A stretch of DNA of 64,000 bases from an uncultured Lachnospiraceae bacterium (GTDB lineage Bacteria > Bacillota > Clostridia > Lachnospirales > Lachnospiraceae): contig CAJUDS010000004.1 of assembly GCA_910585345.1 (NCBI GenBank), positions 124,001 to 188,000 of the forward strand, in the 5' to 3' direction. The number at the start of each line of letters is the position of its first letter. Within the stretch, counting starts at the first letter, position 1. Made by a program: the position numbers and the translations under genes. Shown piece by piece: positions 24,565 through 34,129 of the stretch. The notes beneath the pieces were generated by a model. It was not told the origin of the DNA and made no database searches. It saw only the letters and a list, made by a program, of their open reading frames with translations.

Positions 24565-25473
24565 TTACCATTTTCCTTCTCTGATATCCCTCTGCATCTG
24601 TGCTTTCAGCTCTTCTATGGATCCGAATTTCATCTCCGGCCGCTTGAATTTCAGCAGATTCACTGTTATTTCCTTTCCGTAAATATCCTCTGCGAAATCA
24701 TAGAGATAGGTTTCCACCCCCAGCACGTTTTCGTCGCTGACAGTAGGCTTATATCCGATGTTGCTGATGCTTTTATAATGCTTTCCTCCGTACGACACAT
24801 TGGAAAAATAAACGCCGTTGGGCGGCAGCAGCTTATCCTGCGGCGGCAGAAGATTGACAGTCGGCATACCAATCGTACGCCCAAACCGTCTCCCATGCAC
24901 TACAGTCCCCGTTACACTGTACGGGAAGCCGATCAACTCCGCCACCCGCTCCATATTTCCCCGTTCGATCTCTTCCCTGATCAGGCTGGAACTGATCTCT
25001 CTGCCGTCCAGACAGATTTTATCAATAATCTCGGCGGCAAAGCCCAGTTTCTTTCCATAGGCAAGCAACAGCCTGCTTCCGCCCCGGCCCCCGCCGCCAA
25101 AGGTAACATCCGTCCCGGCAGCCACATAGGCTGTTTTCATTTTCTTCACAAGCACTTCCTCGATAAAAATTTCCGGAGGCATGGAAGCCGTTTCTGCGCA
25201 CAGGGGAAATTCAACCAGTACATCTATGCCGATTTTTTCAAATATTCTGCGTTTTTCTGCCCTCGTCGTCAGCCCCCTGCTCTCCGCTCTGCCGAAAAAT
25301 ACTGCCGGAGGAGGGTCAAAGGTAAAGACAGCCGCCGACAACCCCTTCTTTTTTTGTGCCAGGATATTGTGCAAAAGCGCCTGATGCCCCCTGTGAATAC
25401 CGTCAAATTTCCCTATGGCAACGGCACATGCCTCTGCCAGCACAAATTCCATCGTTCCTTCGATTAACTGCAT
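24565..25473 (-). CDS. ribF: bifunctional riboflavin kinase / FAD synthetase
   Basis: Converts riboflavin to FMN and FMN to FAD. 302 aa. N-terminal FAD synthetase nucleotidyltransferase (~14-160): GKFDGIHRGHQALL, TFDPPPAVFF and SSSLIREEIERG. C-terminal kinase (~180-300): VVHGRRFGRTIGMPTVNL with GxxxGxPTxN, NVLGVETYLYDFAEDIYGKE. It ends the nusA-infB operon, five bases after truB, the usual truB-ribF order. Confidence 0.97.
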   Translation of the reverse strand: MQLIEGTMEFVLAEACAVAIGKFDGIHRGHQALLHNILAQKKKGLSAAVFTFDPPPAVFFGRAESRGLTTRAEKRRIFEKIGIDVLVEFPLCAETASMPPEIFIEEVLVKKMKTAYVAAGTDVTFGGGGRGGSRLLLAYGKKLGFAAEIIDKICLDGREISSSLIREEIERGNMERVAELIGFPYSVTGTVVHGRRFGRTIGMPTVNLLPPQDKLLPPNGVYFSNVSYGGKHYKSISNIGYKPTVSDENVLGVETYLYDFAEDIYGKEITVNLLKFKRPEMKFGSIEELKAQMQRDIREGKW

Positions 25474-25478
25474 CGCAA

Positions 25479-26390
25479 TCAGCTCCCCTGTCTGTCAAGA
25501 AACATTTTTACAGGCTTAAAATTCCCTTTCATAACCTGAAAAGCATACACCCCGTAAAATTTGCCCGCCGCGTCAAACACCTTTGCCTGTTCGCCTTCCA
25601 CCCAGCCCGATTTTCCTATAATCTGCCGCAGATACAGCGAATTGCCGTTTCGAACTGCCTCCGTAAATGCCGGCTTTACCGTAATAGCCGGAAGCTCTGC
25701 AAACATCTCCTCCACCGGCAAAATCAGCGCGCCGCCATTCCCGGCCTTTACCATAGCCGCAATCTCGTCCAGTTTTCTGGCCTCCTCCAGACTAAATCTG
25801 TCTACTCTTGTCCGCACCAGGCTTTTCATGGCGGCTCCACAGCCCAGTTTTTGCCCGATATCATGGCAAAGCGTCCTGATATACGTCCCTTTGGAGCAGC
25901 AGACCCGTATTTCTATCTCCGGCAAACGCATAGAGACTATTTCCAGCTCATAAATTGTCACGCTGCGGGCGCTGCGTTCTACTTCTTTTCCCTCTCTGGC
26001 AAGCTCGTACAAACGCCGTCCGTTCACCTTGCATGCAGAGTACATCGGCGGAATCTGCTGATATTCGCCCACAAATTCCCCCACTGCCTGCCGCACCTCC
26101 TGCGGCGTCACACAGACCTGCGTTTTCGAAAGCACAGCGCCCGTCATATCCTGGGTATCGGTCACAACACCCAACAAAAATTGTGCGGCATACTCCTTTC
26201 TTTTATCGGTCAGCATGCCGCAAAGTTTTGTTCCGTTTCCAAGACATACGGGAAGAACCCCTTCCGCTTCCGGATCCAGCGTCCCCGTATGCCCGATTTT
26301 TTTTTGTTTGAAAATACCCCGGAGTCTGGCTACCACGTCATGGGAGGTATAGCCCCGCTCCTTGTACACGTTCATAACCCCGTTTATCAC
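25479..26390 (-). CDS. truB: tRNA pseudouridine(55) synthase
   Basis: Makes pseudouridine 55 in the T-loop of tRNAs. 303 aa. GTG start overlapping the nrnA stop (GTGA), with AGGAAG just upstream; the resulting INGVMNVYKERGYTSHDVVA matches the family N-terminus. Catalytic Asp in KIGHTGTLDPEAEGVLPV; RLYELAREG motif; a C-terminal PUA-like extension (LYLRQIIGKSGWVEGEQAK). Confidence 0.97.
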   Translation of the reverse strand: MINGVMNVYKERGYTSHDVVARLRGIFKQKKIGHTGTLDPEAEGVLPVCLGNGTKLCGMLTDKRKEYAAQFLLGVVTDTQDMTGAVLSKTQVCVTPQEVRQAVGEFVGEYQQIPPMYSACKVNGRRLYELAREGKEVERSARSVTIYELEIVSMRLPEIEIRVCCSKGTYIRTLCHDIGQKLGCGAAMKSLVRTRVDRFSLEEARKLDEIAAMVKAGNGGALILPVEEMFAELPAITVKPAFTEAVRNGNSLYLRQIIGKSGWVEGEQAKVFDAAGKFYGVYAFQVMKGNFKPVKMFLDRQGS

Positions 26391-27346
26391 TTTACTTCCT
26401 CATTTAACTGATTTTCAATATGTACGGCCAGATTATTGATTACGTCATGGAATGTCCCTGACATCGTACACCCTGCCGCCTTTCTGTGCCCGCCGCCGCC
26501 GAAAAAGGCTGCGATCCGCGCCACATCCACCTTGTCCGTAGACCGCATACTGACCTTATATTCCAGTACGTCCGTCTCATACATAAAGACCGCGCACTCT
26601 ACGCCCCTGATGTTGCGCAACTGACTGACAATCCCGTCCAGATCTTTGGGCGTCACATGATAAAACTGCATCATCTTGCGGTCTACCGAACTGACAATAC
26701 ACCTGCCGTCCAGAAACAGTATACTCTCTAAAAGCGCCCTGCCCATAATCTGATTCTGGACATAGGTCTTCTCATAAAAAGTATGTTCGATCAAAGCGGA
26801 AAAGTCAAATCCATAGCTCATCAGATCCGCCGCAATCCGCATTGTCTTTGGCGACGTATTGGAATATTGGAACACACCCGTATCATGAATGATGCCGATA
26901 TAAATGGCTTTGGCAATCTCCGCAGTCATCCGCTCTCTGTCCAGCAGATCGTACACAAGTTCGCTCGTGGAGCTGGCAGCCGCATCAATATAATTTACCG
27001 CGCCGCAGCCACGGTTGCTGATATGGTGGTCAATGTTGACCGTCGTTTTCGCTGTCGAAAACAGCTCGCTGGCCATTCCCAGTCTGCTGTCCTCACAATC
27101 CAGTGCAAAAAACACATCATAACGCTCTGCAGAGGCCTGTGTGCGGATCTCCGATATATCCTGGATGCCGTCAAAAATATCCGCCGGTTTTTCCAGATAA
27201 ATGTCAACCTTCACGTCAGGCTCCACATAATTTTTCAGATACAGGTACAGTGCCATACAGGAACCGACGCAGTCCCCGTCCGGCCTGATATGGCCGCTGA
27301 TGGCGATTGTTTCCGCACCCTTAATCACTTCCGATAACTGAAACAT
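26387..27346 (-). CDS. nrnA: DHH phosphoesterase, nanoRNase/pAp phosphatase
   Basis: 319 aa DHH/DHHA1 protein that degrades short RNAs and may dephosphorylate pAp. Metal ligands are present: SGHIRPDGDCVGS, FALDCEDSRLG and NIDHHISNRGCG (the DHH triad). The C-terminal DHHA1 domain ends in GGGGHRKAAGCTMSG. It lies between rbfA and truB, the standard Firmicute position. AAGGAG start site. Confidence 0.95.
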   Translation of the reverse strand: MFQLSEVIKGAETIAISGHIRPDGDCVGSCMALYLYLKNYVEPDVKVDIYLEKPADIFDGIQDISEIRTQASAERYDVFFALDCEDSRLGMASELFSTAKTTVNIDHHISNRGCGAVNYIDAAASSTSELVYDLLDRERMTAEIAKAIYIGIIHDTGVFQYSNTSPKTMRIAADLMSYGFDFSALIEHTFYEKTYVQNQIMGRALLESILFLDGRCIVSSVDRKMMQFYHVTPKDLDGIVSQLRNIRGVECAVFMYETDVLEYKVSMRSTDKVDVARIAAFFGGGGHRKAAGCTMSGTFHDVINNLAVHIENQLNEEVK

Positions 27347-27365
27347 AATACTCCTTCCTTCCGAA

Positions 27366-27740
27366 TCACGATTCTTCCTCTTTTTTCAGAGTTCTGCTGA
27401 CTTCGTCAATCTTCTTTGACATAGATACGCCATATGCAATGGACTGGTCCATCACAAATCTGATTTCCGGCGTATTGCGCAGATTCACCGATCTTGCCAG
27501 CTTTGACTTGATAAAGCCTTCCGCGCTCCGCAGACCTGCCAGCGTATCCGCTGCCGCCTGCTCATCCCCAAGGACACTGATCCACGCCTTGCAGGTCTTC
27601 AGATCCGGCGCCACTTCCACTGCCACTACCGATGTCATCGGAGCGATACGGGGATCTTTGATTTCACTGCGGATAATCTCTGCCAGTACCCGTTGTACCT
27701 CTCCGTTGATTCTTGTATTTTTAATACTGTTTTTCTTCAT
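27366..27740 (-). CDS. rbfA: ribosome-binding factor A
   Basis: 30S maturation factor, 124 aa. KH-type fold: RINGEVQRVLAEIIRSEIKDP, then MTSVVAVEVAPDLKTCKAWIS and the C-terminal LRNTPEIRFVMDQSI. Fifteen bases after infB, within the nusA-infB operon. Confidence 0.96.
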   Translation of the reverse strand: MKKNSIKNTRINGEVQRVLAEIIRSEIKDPRIAPMTSVVAVEVAPDLKTCKAWISVLGDEQAAADTLAGLRSAEGFIKSKLARSVNLRNTPEIRFVMDQSIAYGVSMSKKIDEVSRTLKKEEES

Positions 27741-27755
27741 CTATTTTTCCTATTC

Positions 27756-30611
27756 CTATCTGGGAACCTCCACCATAATATAAGCCTCCACAATATCAAG
27801 CTCCTGCATCTGGTCGAAGCCCTCGAATACAAGACCGCACTCAAAACCGGCCCTGACTTCCTTCACATCATCTTTAAACCGCTTCAAAGACGCCAGAGCG
27901 CCTTCAAATATCTGGTTTCCCTCTCTTGTAATACGCACTTTACAGCCCCTCTGGAAAACACCGTCAAGCACATAAGAACCCGCAATGTTTCCCACCGCGG
28001 AAGCCCGGAAAATCTGTCTCACCTCTGCATGGCCGATCACTTTTTCTTCGAACACCGGATCCAGCATACCTTTCATGGCCGCTTCCACATCCTCAATTGC
28101 CTGATAGATGACTTTGTACAGTCTGATATCCACACCTTCCCGCTCCGCAGTAGCTTTGGCAGTTGCGTCAGGACGGATATTAAAGCCGATAATGATCGCG
28201 TTCGAAGCCGAAGCAAGCGTTACATCCGATTCATTGATCGCACCTACGCCGCCATGGATGCATTTTACAACCACTTCCTCATTGGAGAGCTTCAGCAGGC
28301 TCTGTTTTACAGCCTCCACGCTTCCCTGTACATCGGCCTTAATGATCAGATTCAGTTCTTTCAGATTGCCTGCCTGAATCTGGCTGAAAAGATCATCCAG
28401 AGACATTTTGGACTTGGTTTCTTCCAGTTTTTTCTCTTTATTCTGTGCCAGATACGTATCCGCATAGGACTTGGCTGTCTTATCGTTTTCATGGGCAATG
28501 AAAATCTCACCGGCGCCCGGTACATCCGAGAGTCCCAATATCTCTACCGGCGTGGAAGGACCCGCTTCCTTTACCCTGCGTCCCTTGTCGTCAATCATAG
28601 CCCTTACCTTGCCATGACTTGCTCCCGCGGAAATAAAATCGCCTACATGCAGCATACCTTTCTGTACAAGTACAGTAGCCACCGGTCCCCGTCCTCTGTC
28701 CAGCTCGGCTTCGATTACAAGCCCTCTTGCGCGCCTCTTTATATTGGCCTTTAGTTCCAGAATTTCCGCAGTCAGCAGAATTGTCTCCAACAGCGTTTCA
28801 ATACCCTCGCCGGATTTTGCGGATACCGGAACAAATTCCGTGCTTCCGCCCCAGTCCACAGGAATCAGTTCGTATTCCGTCAGCTCCTGCTTTACCCTGT
28901 CAATATTGGCATTGGGCTTATCAATCTTATTGACCGCAACAATGATTTCTATTCCCGCTGCTTTTGCATGATTGATGGCCTCCACCGTCTGCGGCATCAC
29001 ACCGTCGTCCGCAGCAACGACCAGAATTGCAATATCCGTGGAATTGGCGCCCCGCATACGCATTGCGGTAAACGCTTCATGTCCCGGCGTATCCAGAAAG
29101 GTAATCCGTTCATTGTTGATATTGACGGTATAGGCGCCGATATGCTGCGTAATTCCTCCTGCTTCCCTGTCTATCACATTTGTCTTCCGTATTGCATCCA
29201 AAAGAGAAGTTTTTCCATGGTCTACATGGCCCATGACACAGATGACCGGAGGACGTTTTGTCATATCCTTTTCATCTTCCTCGTCTTCCCGCAGAAGCTC
29301 TTCGATCACATCGACTTTTACTTCTTTCTCACAGATAATCTCATATTCTATGGCAATTTCTTCCGCCGTTTCAAAACTGATTTCCTGATTTACCGTTACG
29401 ATCTGTCCCTGCAGAAACAGCTTCTTCACGATCACGGAAGGCTGTATCTTCATTTTGTCAGCCAGTTCTTTGATTGTGATCATCTCCGGCACGGTAATTG
29501 TCTTGATCTGCTCTTCTTTCTTTTCCTCCACTTTCTTTTCAGGCTTGATAAACCTGCCGGCTTTGTTTCTGTTCTTTCCTTCGCCGTCCTCATAAATCGC
29601 ATCTTTTCTGGAACGTTTGTCACGTTCCTGATTCATACGGCGTTTCTCATCGTCACGGTGCTTCTCCGCATCCTTTACCGGCGCTTCCGCAGCAAACGGC
29701 TTAACGCCTGACGGCTTTCTGAACTTATTGTCCTCCCGCGCATTTCCTCTTTCAGAGCGGTTCGTATCGTTATAACTCCGGCCACGGTTATTGCCGCCCT
29801 GATTACTGCCCGAATCCTTATTATAGCGAGTATTGCCGGAGCGGTTATCCGTCTGACGGCTTCTATAATCATTGCTCCCACCTGTTCTTTCCTGCGGCTT
29901 TCTTTCCTGCCTGCCCTCGCTCCCCTGCTGTCTGTAAGCAGAGGAAGCGCCTGTAGTTCTCTGCTGCTGCACTACATCTCTTGCTGCGCCGTTTCCCTCC
30001 TGCGGCGGTTTTGCCTGTTTCTGCTTTGGCTGATTAACCGGTTTGATCTGCCCTACGGAAGGCGTCGGCGAAGGCGGCGTCAGGGGACGAATCAGCGGAC
30101 GATTCATCAGACCGCTGTCATTGTTCTTTTTCGTCCCATTCCCCGGCATGGAAGAACGCCGTCCCCCGGGCATTTTGCTGTTATGGGGATTGCTGACAAA
30201 AATAATATTTTTCTTTTTCTTCACCGGCTCCCCTTTTCCTGCGCCCGGCTTTCCCGCTTCCCTTGTTCCTTCCGGCTTTTGCGCCTGTCTGCCCGCAGAT
30301 TTTGCCATATCCTTTGCCACAGGTTTTACCGCTTCTTTGACCGCAGGTTTTACCGCTTCTTTGGCCGCAGGTTTTACCGCTTCCTTCGGCGCGGTCTTTT
30401 GCGCCTCCTGCTTCTTTGCCTCTGCGTCCTGCTCCGGCTTCGCTGCGGCGGCTTTACTGCCAAACTCTTTCCGCACCATGTCGGCTGCCGGTTCCTCCAC
30501 CCAGCTTTGCGGCGCTTTGACTTCAATTCCTTTATGCTGCAAAAAAGCAATGACTTCCTTACTTTGCTTATCCAGTTCTTTTGCAAGTTCATGTACTTTT
30601 ATTTTCGCCAT
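27756..30611 (-). CDS. infB: translation initiation factor IF-2
   Basis: GTPase that brings fMet-tRNA to the 30S subunit. 951 aa from ATG 30611 (GGAGG eight bases upstream; a seven-codon longer frame overlaps the previous gene). Residues 1-52 are the IF2_N fold ([20 protein letters not shown]). A long low-complexity linker follows, with a triplicated KEAVKPxxK unit at ~75-110 and an Arg/Asn/Gly-rich stretch. A second IF2_N (~385-435) precedes the G domain: G1 [10 protein letters not shown]3 DTPGHEAF, G4 NKID. Domains II-IV reach the end ([20 protein letters not shown]). Confidence 0.98.
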   Translation of the reverse strand: MAKIKVHELAKELDKQSKEVIAFLQHKGIEVKAPQSWVEEPAADMVRKEFGSKAAAAKPEQDAEAKKQEAQKTAPKEAVKPAAKEAVKPAVKEAVKPVAKDMAKSAGRQAQKPEGTREAGKPGAGKGEPVKKKKNIIFVSNPHNSKMPGGRRSSMPGNGTKKNNDSGLMNRPLIRPLTPPSPTPSVGQIKPVNQPKQKQAKPPQEGNGAARDVVQQQRTTGASSAYRQQGSEGRQERKPQERTGGSNDYRSRQTDNRSGNTRYNKDSGSNQGGNNRGRSYNDTNRSERGNAREDNKFRKPSGVKPFAAEAPVKDAEKHRDDEKRRMNQERDKRSRKDAIYEDGEGKNRNKAGRFIKPEKKVEEKKEEQIKTITVPEMITIKELADKMKIQPSVIVKKLFLQGQIVTVNQEISFETAEEIAIEYEIICEKEVKVDVIEELLREDEEDEKDMTKRPPVICVMGHVDHGKTSLLDAIRKTNVIDREAGGITQHIGAYTVNINNERITFLDTPGHEAFTAMRMRGANSTDIAILVVAADDGVMPQTVEAINHAKAAGIEIIVAVNKIDKPNANIDRVKQELTEYELIPVDWGGSTEFVPVSAKSGEGIETLLETILLTAEILELKANIKRRARGLVIEAELDRGRGPVATVLVQKGMLHVGDFISAGASHGKVRAMIDDKGRRVKEAGPSTPVEILGLSDVPGAGEIFIAHENDKTAKSYADTYLAQNKEKKLEETKSKMSLDDLFSQIQAGNLKELNLIIKADVQGSVEAVKQSLLKLSNEEVVVKCIHGGVGAINESDVTLASASNAIIIGFNIRPDATAKATAEREGVDIRLYKVIYQAIEDVEAAMKGMLDPVFEEKVIGHAEVRQIFRASAVGNIAGSYVLDGVFQRGCKVRITREGNQIFEGALASLKRFKDDVKEVRAGFECGLVFEGFDQMQELDIVEAYIMVEVPR

Positions 30612-30628
30612 GCTCACTACCTCCGTAT

Positions 30629-30940
30629 TCATGATTCTTTACATTCCAGTTTTCCTATGAGATTCTTCGCCAGTCCTTCATCCGTCAGGGCAATCGATAC
30701 CCGGTATTCTTTTCCGATACTGTGCCCGAGCTGCTCCGCTGTTCCGTAAAAATACAGAGGAACTTTATAAAACCTGCACATATTGGTAAACATCTTTTTT
30801 GTGTTGTCAGACGCTTCCCTGCTTATAATGACAAGAAAAGCCTTTCCCGCTTTTACGGTCTTTTCCGTCATAAATCCTCCGCTGACCAGATTTTTGGATT
30901 TGGCTGCCAGCCCCAGCAGCGATAACACCTTATCGTTCAT
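30629..30940 (-). CDS. L7Ae/L30e-family RNA-binding protein
   Basis: 103 aa from ATG 30940, the position at which family members usually begin ([21 protein letters not shown]). Its AGGAG is 13 bases away, rather far, so the ATG at 30973 remains possible. L7Ae/YlxQ-type fold: [35 protein letters not shown] and [13 protein letters not shown]. It binds kink-turn RNAs in relatives. Placed between rnpM and infB as in other Firmicutes; overlaps the rnpM stop by 11 bp. Confidence 0.9.
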   Translation of the reverse strand: MNDKVLSLLGLAAKSKNLVSGGFMTEKTVKAGKAFLVIISREASDNTKKMFTNMCRFYKVPLYFYGTAEQLGHSIGKEYRVSIALTDEGLAKNLIGKLECKES

Positions 30941-31202
30941 CTCTATTTTGAAACTCCTTTTCCAGGCTCTCATAAACCTCTGCCGGAATGCTCATTTTAA
31001 AAGAACGTTCCAGCCCTTTATTCTTCCTTGCCTTTTGCAGACACTCATCGGAAATACAAAGATATGCGCCTCTTCCGTTTTTCTTTCCGGTCACATCGAG
31101 AGAGATCGTCCCGTCCGTATCTTTTAATACGCGCATCATTTCCCTCTTACTCTTCATCTCTCCGCAGCCGATACACTGTCTCATAGGAACCCTTTTACCC
31201 AT
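30930..31202 (-). CDS. rnpM: YlxR family RNase P modulator
   Basis: 90 aa DUF448/YlxR protein. The signature RQCIGCGEMKSKREMMRV and GRGAYLCISDECLQKARKNK are present. The B. subtilis homologue binds the RNase P RNA and lowers its activity. Between nusA and the L7Ae-type gene; AGAGGGG start site. Confidence 0.95.
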   Translation of the reverse strand: MGKRVPMRQCIGCGEMKSKREMMRVLKDTDGTISLDVTGKKNGRGAYLCISDECLQKARKNKGLERSFKMSIPAEVYESLEKEFQNRDER

Positions 31203-31214
31203 TGCATTCCCCTC

Positions 31215-32519
31215 TTATTCCTCTGCAGGCTCTTCTTCCTGCATGTAAGACTCCTCCTCATATACTCCGTCGGCATCCGTATCACTGCCTTCATAAACCG
31301 TATCCGTATTGTGCGGTTCACCGCTCTCACATACATCTTCCGGTTCATAAGTCGCCTCATAACCGTCTTCCGTCACATAAGGCGTATCCTCGGCATAGCC
31401 CTCTTCCGCTTCATAAGTCTCATCGGCATAGGAGTCCTCGTCTTCATATTCATCCATATAATCCTCATAACGGAAGCCCGGCGTATCCTTGGCCTGTGTC
31501 TCGCTCTTAATATCAATCTTGTAACCGGTCAGCCTTGCAGCCAGTCTTGCATTCTGTCCTTCTTTCCCGATGGCAAGAGAAAGCTGGTAATCAGGCACTA
31601 CCACTTTTGCTGTTTTTTCATCCGGATCGGCAAACACAGCGACAATTTTAGCCGGAGACAACGCGTTTTGGATCAAATTCCCCGGGTTTTCATCCCAGTT
31701 AATAATATCAATTTTTTCCCCACGCAGCTCTTCTACAATCGCATTCACCCTGGCGCCATTCATACCCACGCAGGCGCCGACCGCGTCTACATTCGGATTG
31801 TTTGACCACACGGCAATTTTGGATCTGCTGCCTGCTTCCCTGGCGATGCTTCTGATCTCTACCGTCCCGTCCTTAATCTCTGTCACTTCGGCCTCAAACA
31901 AACGCTTCACAAGCTCCGGATGCGTCCTGCTCACAAGAATCCGCGGTCCCTTCGGTGTGTTGCGCACTTCCAGGATATATACCTTGATCCTTTCCGTCGG
32001 TTTAAAAATCTCTCCTTTGATCTGTTCCCCCTCGCTCAAAACCGCATCTGCTTTTCCAAGGTTGATACTGATATTACGTCCCAGATATCTCTGGACCACG
32101 CCCGTTACCACATCTTTTTCTTTTTCATAATACTGGTTATAAATGACGCTTCTCTCTTCCTCGCGGATTTTCTGCAGAATTACATTCTTTGCATTTTGTG
32201 TGGCGATACGTCCAAATTCTTTGGATTTGATCTCTACATGAATCACATCGCCCAATTGCGCATATTGTGAAATTTCCCTGGCGTCTTCCAGTGTGATCTG
32301 CAGACAGTCATCCTCCACTTCTTCCACCACTTCTTTCTCAGCATAGCAGAGGAAATCACAAGTGTCTCTGTCAATTTCCACTTTAACGTTATCCGATTTC
32401 CCGAAATGGTTTTTGCATGCTGTAATCAGAGAATTTTCGATCGCCTCAAACAAAGTATCCTTGCTGATTTCCTTTTCTTTCTCCAGAATATCAAGCGCCT
32501 CCATTAACTCTTTGTTCAT
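31215..32519 (-). CDS. nusA: transcription factor NusA with acidic tail
   Basis: Binds RNA polymerase and controls pausing, termination and antitermination. Residues ~1-125 form the NTD (MNKELMEALDILEKEKEISK), ~135-200 S1 (GVVQRYLGRNISINLGKAD), ~210-345 two KH domains (VGACVGMNGARVNAIVEELR; LAIGKEGQNARLAARL). The last ~85 residues are extremely rich in Glu, Asp and Tyr, without the Lys of typical domains; Bacillus NusA ends near residue 370. AGGAGG start site, 34 bp after rimP. Confidence 0.98.
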   Translation of the reverse strand: MNKELMEALDILEKEKEISKDTLFEAIENSLITACKNHFGKSDNVKVEIDRDTCDFLCYAEKEVVEEVEDDCLQITLEDAREISQYAQLGDVIHVEIKSKEFGRIATQNAKNVILQKIREEERSVIYNQYYEKEKDVVTGVVQRYLGRNISINLGKADAVLSEGEQIKGEIFKPTERIKVYILEVRNTPKGPRILVSRTHPELVKRLFEAEVTEIKDGTVEIRSIAREAGSRSKIAVWSNNPNVDAVGACVGMNGARVNAIVEELRGEKIDIINWDENPGNLIQNALSPAKIVAVFADPDEKTAKVVVPDYQLSLAIGKEGQNARLAARLTGYKIDIKSETQAKDTPGFRYEDYMDEYEDEDSYADETYEAEEGYAEDTPYVTEDGYEATYEPEDVCESGEPHNTDTVYEGSDTDADGVYEEESYMQEEEPAEE

Positions 32520-32553
32520 TTTTTCCGATTCCTCCTAATCCTTTCCTTTCTCC

Positions 32554-33015
32554 CTAAAAATCCAGTGCCAGCCTGACGACTGCAATGTCGCTCCGTGTAA
32601 ATACTACCGGCGCGCCTTCTGTCTCTATTGTAACGGTATCTTGATCAAACGCCTGCAGGATACCGGAAAATTCTTTCCGTCCTCCTATTGGTTTATAGGT
32701 TTTCAGCTCCACCTCCCGGCCAATGCTCATCTCTAAATGCTTATCTTTCTTCAGCGCCCTGCCAAGACCTGGGCTGCTTACTTCCAGAATGTATGCATCC
32801 GCTATAAAGTCCTCCCGGTCCAACTGGTCAGACAGCGCCCGGCTTACAGTCTCGCAGTCGCCGATATTGACGCCTTCCGGTTTATCTATATATGCACGGA
32901 GATACCATTCGCCTCCCTCTTTGACATACTCCACATCATAGATGGAAACGCCCGCTTCCTCCGCTATCGGAATCAGCAGTTCTTCCGTCCGCTGCTCATA
33001 ATTTTTCTTTGACAC
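32554..33015 (-). CDS. rimP: ribosome maturation factor RimP
   Basis: 153 aa, GTG start after AGGAAGG. Two domains: VSIYDVEYVKEGGEWYLRAY with IDKPEGVNIGDCETVSRALS, then EVSSPGLGRALKKDKH and a C-terminal Sm-like part. Needed for 30S maturation. First gene of the nusA-infB operon, 95 bp downstream of its promoter. Confidence 0.97.
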   Translation of the reverse strand: MSKKNYEQRTEELLIPIAEEAGVSIYDVEYVKEGGEWYLRAYIDKPEGVNIGDCETVSRALSDQLDREDFIADAYILEVSSPGLGRALKKDKHLEMSIGREVELKTYKPIGGRKEFSGILQAFDQDTVTIETEGAPVVFTRSDIAVVRLALDF

Positions 33016-33053
33016 ACAATCACCTTCCTATTCTGGCAGTCTCCTATCATACA

Positions 33054-33083
33054 AGAAAGAGTGGAACACATTCCACTCTTTCT
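33054..33083 (-). other. leader hairpin of the rimP-nusA operon
   Basis: AGAAAGAGTGGAA and its exact complement form a 13-bp stem with a 4-nt loop, between the promoter and rimP. The minus strand continues CTTTCTTGTATG, a poor U-tract, so it could be a weak attenuator, an RNase III site or a protein-binding site. Confidence 0.6.
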
Positions 33084-33109
33084 ACCATAACACTATTAAA
33101 TTCTTATTT

Positions 33110-33138
33110 ATTGTAGCACTGATAACTGGTAATTGCAA
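33110..33138 (-). promoter_or_regulatory. rimP-nusA-infB operon promoter
   Basis: TTGCAA, 17-bp spacer, TACAAT; transcription would begin near 33103. Confidence 0.75.
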
Positions 33139-33160
33139 GCATTTTAGGAAAAACCATGAA

Positions 33161-33204
33161 AATCAATTTCCCGCAGATTTGCGCCAAATATCGGAAAATT
33201 GATT
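33161..33204 (-). terminator. terminator of the motor operon
   Basis: Perfect 9-bp stem AATCAATTT/AAATTGATT with a 26-nt loop, followed on the minus strand by TTCATGGTTTTTCC. The loop holds a diverged copy of the dispersed TTGGCGCA repeat (33168-33187). Confidence 0.55.
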
Positions 33205-33226
33205 ACCGCACAAAAAACGATGCCCT

Positions 33227-34129
33227 TCATTCCTCCCAGTCCAGTCCCGCATTTTCGTCCTGAGGCGCCTTCTCCTCCCGTTCCAGCACTTCCGTAATCT
33301 TCTCAATCATTTCATCTTCCCGCAGCCGGAACTTGATTTCCACTCTGCGGGACGCCGCCATATCCACATCTCCGGAAGCCTTGTAAATCGGCACGCTGAA
33401 AGACCGCCCGTTAACCGTCAGCATTTCCTGCAGCTGCGCGATCTGCGCCTGCGTCAGTCCGTTATCGCCATCCAGACAGAACTTGGCTACCGAATTGGCA
33501 CGGCCATAAGATAAAGTCATGTTGCTCTGATAATCCCCGTCCGTATCCGTATGTCCTTCAATAATAATTTCCGATATGTAGGGCCGGAAACTGTCCTGCA
33601 AAAGCACGCCCAGATACATAGGAATGATTTCCTGAAGCGTTTCCTTGCTCTCCGGCGTAAGCGTAGCGCTGTTGTAGCGGAATAATACGTCAGAGGAGAA
33701 TGTGATCGTTCCTGTCTGCGCATCTACTTTCATCGACGAATTATCAAAACGAGTCTGCAGTTCCCCGATTATATCTGTCTTGATTCCCACGATATCCTGC
33801 AGCTGACTTCTTGTAGAAGCAAGCTCCGCCCTGGCTTCGTCAATCTGCCTGTATGCCGCCGCCAGCTCGTCCTCTGTCATCGTAGCCCTGGCATAAGCCT
33901 CCTCCAGCTCTTTTATGGAATTGCGCAGCTCCGCTTCGGAATTTTCCAGCTCCTGCCGGGTACTGTTCAGTTGTAACTGTGCTTCTTCCAGATCCGTGCG
34001 CTTTTGCCGGTATACAAACAAGGTAATCGCAATCAAAAGTATAAAAATCAGCAACAGCGCAGCCATCATGTCCGAATAGGACTGCCAGTAGCCCGGTTCC
34101 TCAAATATTTCACGTCTTCTATTTCTCAT
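33227..34129 (-). CDS. MotB/ZorB-like protein with OmpA domain
   Basis: 300 aa. Stator B-type subunit: short cytoplasmic N-terminus, one membrane helix with a channel-type Asp near residue 20 (YWQSYSDMMAALLLIFILLI), a long coiled coil (~45-120) and an OmpA peptidoglycan-binding domain (~140-275: IIIEGHTDTDGDYQSN, then LSYGRANSVAKF and SRRVEIKF). The Asp in the helix is what MotB, TolR and ZorB use for ion transfer. GAGGGG precedes the ATG, which overlaps the A-subunit stop by 11 bp, so the two are translated together. Closest in layout to ZorB; MotB is less likely because no flagellar gene is seen. Confidence 0.87.
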   Translation of the reverse strand: MRNRRREIFEEPGYWQSYSDMMAALLLIFILLIAITLFVYRQKRTDLEEAQLQLNSTRQELENSEAELRNSIKELEEAYARATMTEDELAAAYRQIDEARAELASTRSQLQDIVGIKTDIIGELQTRFDNSSMKVDAQTGTITFSSDVLFRYNSATLTPESKETLQEIIPMYLGVLLQDSFRPYISEIIIEGHTDTDGDYQSNMTLSYGRANSVAKFCLDGDNGLTQAQIAQLQEMLTVNGRSFSVPIYKASGDVDMAASRRVEIKFRLREDEMIEKITEVLEREEKAPQDENAGLDWEE

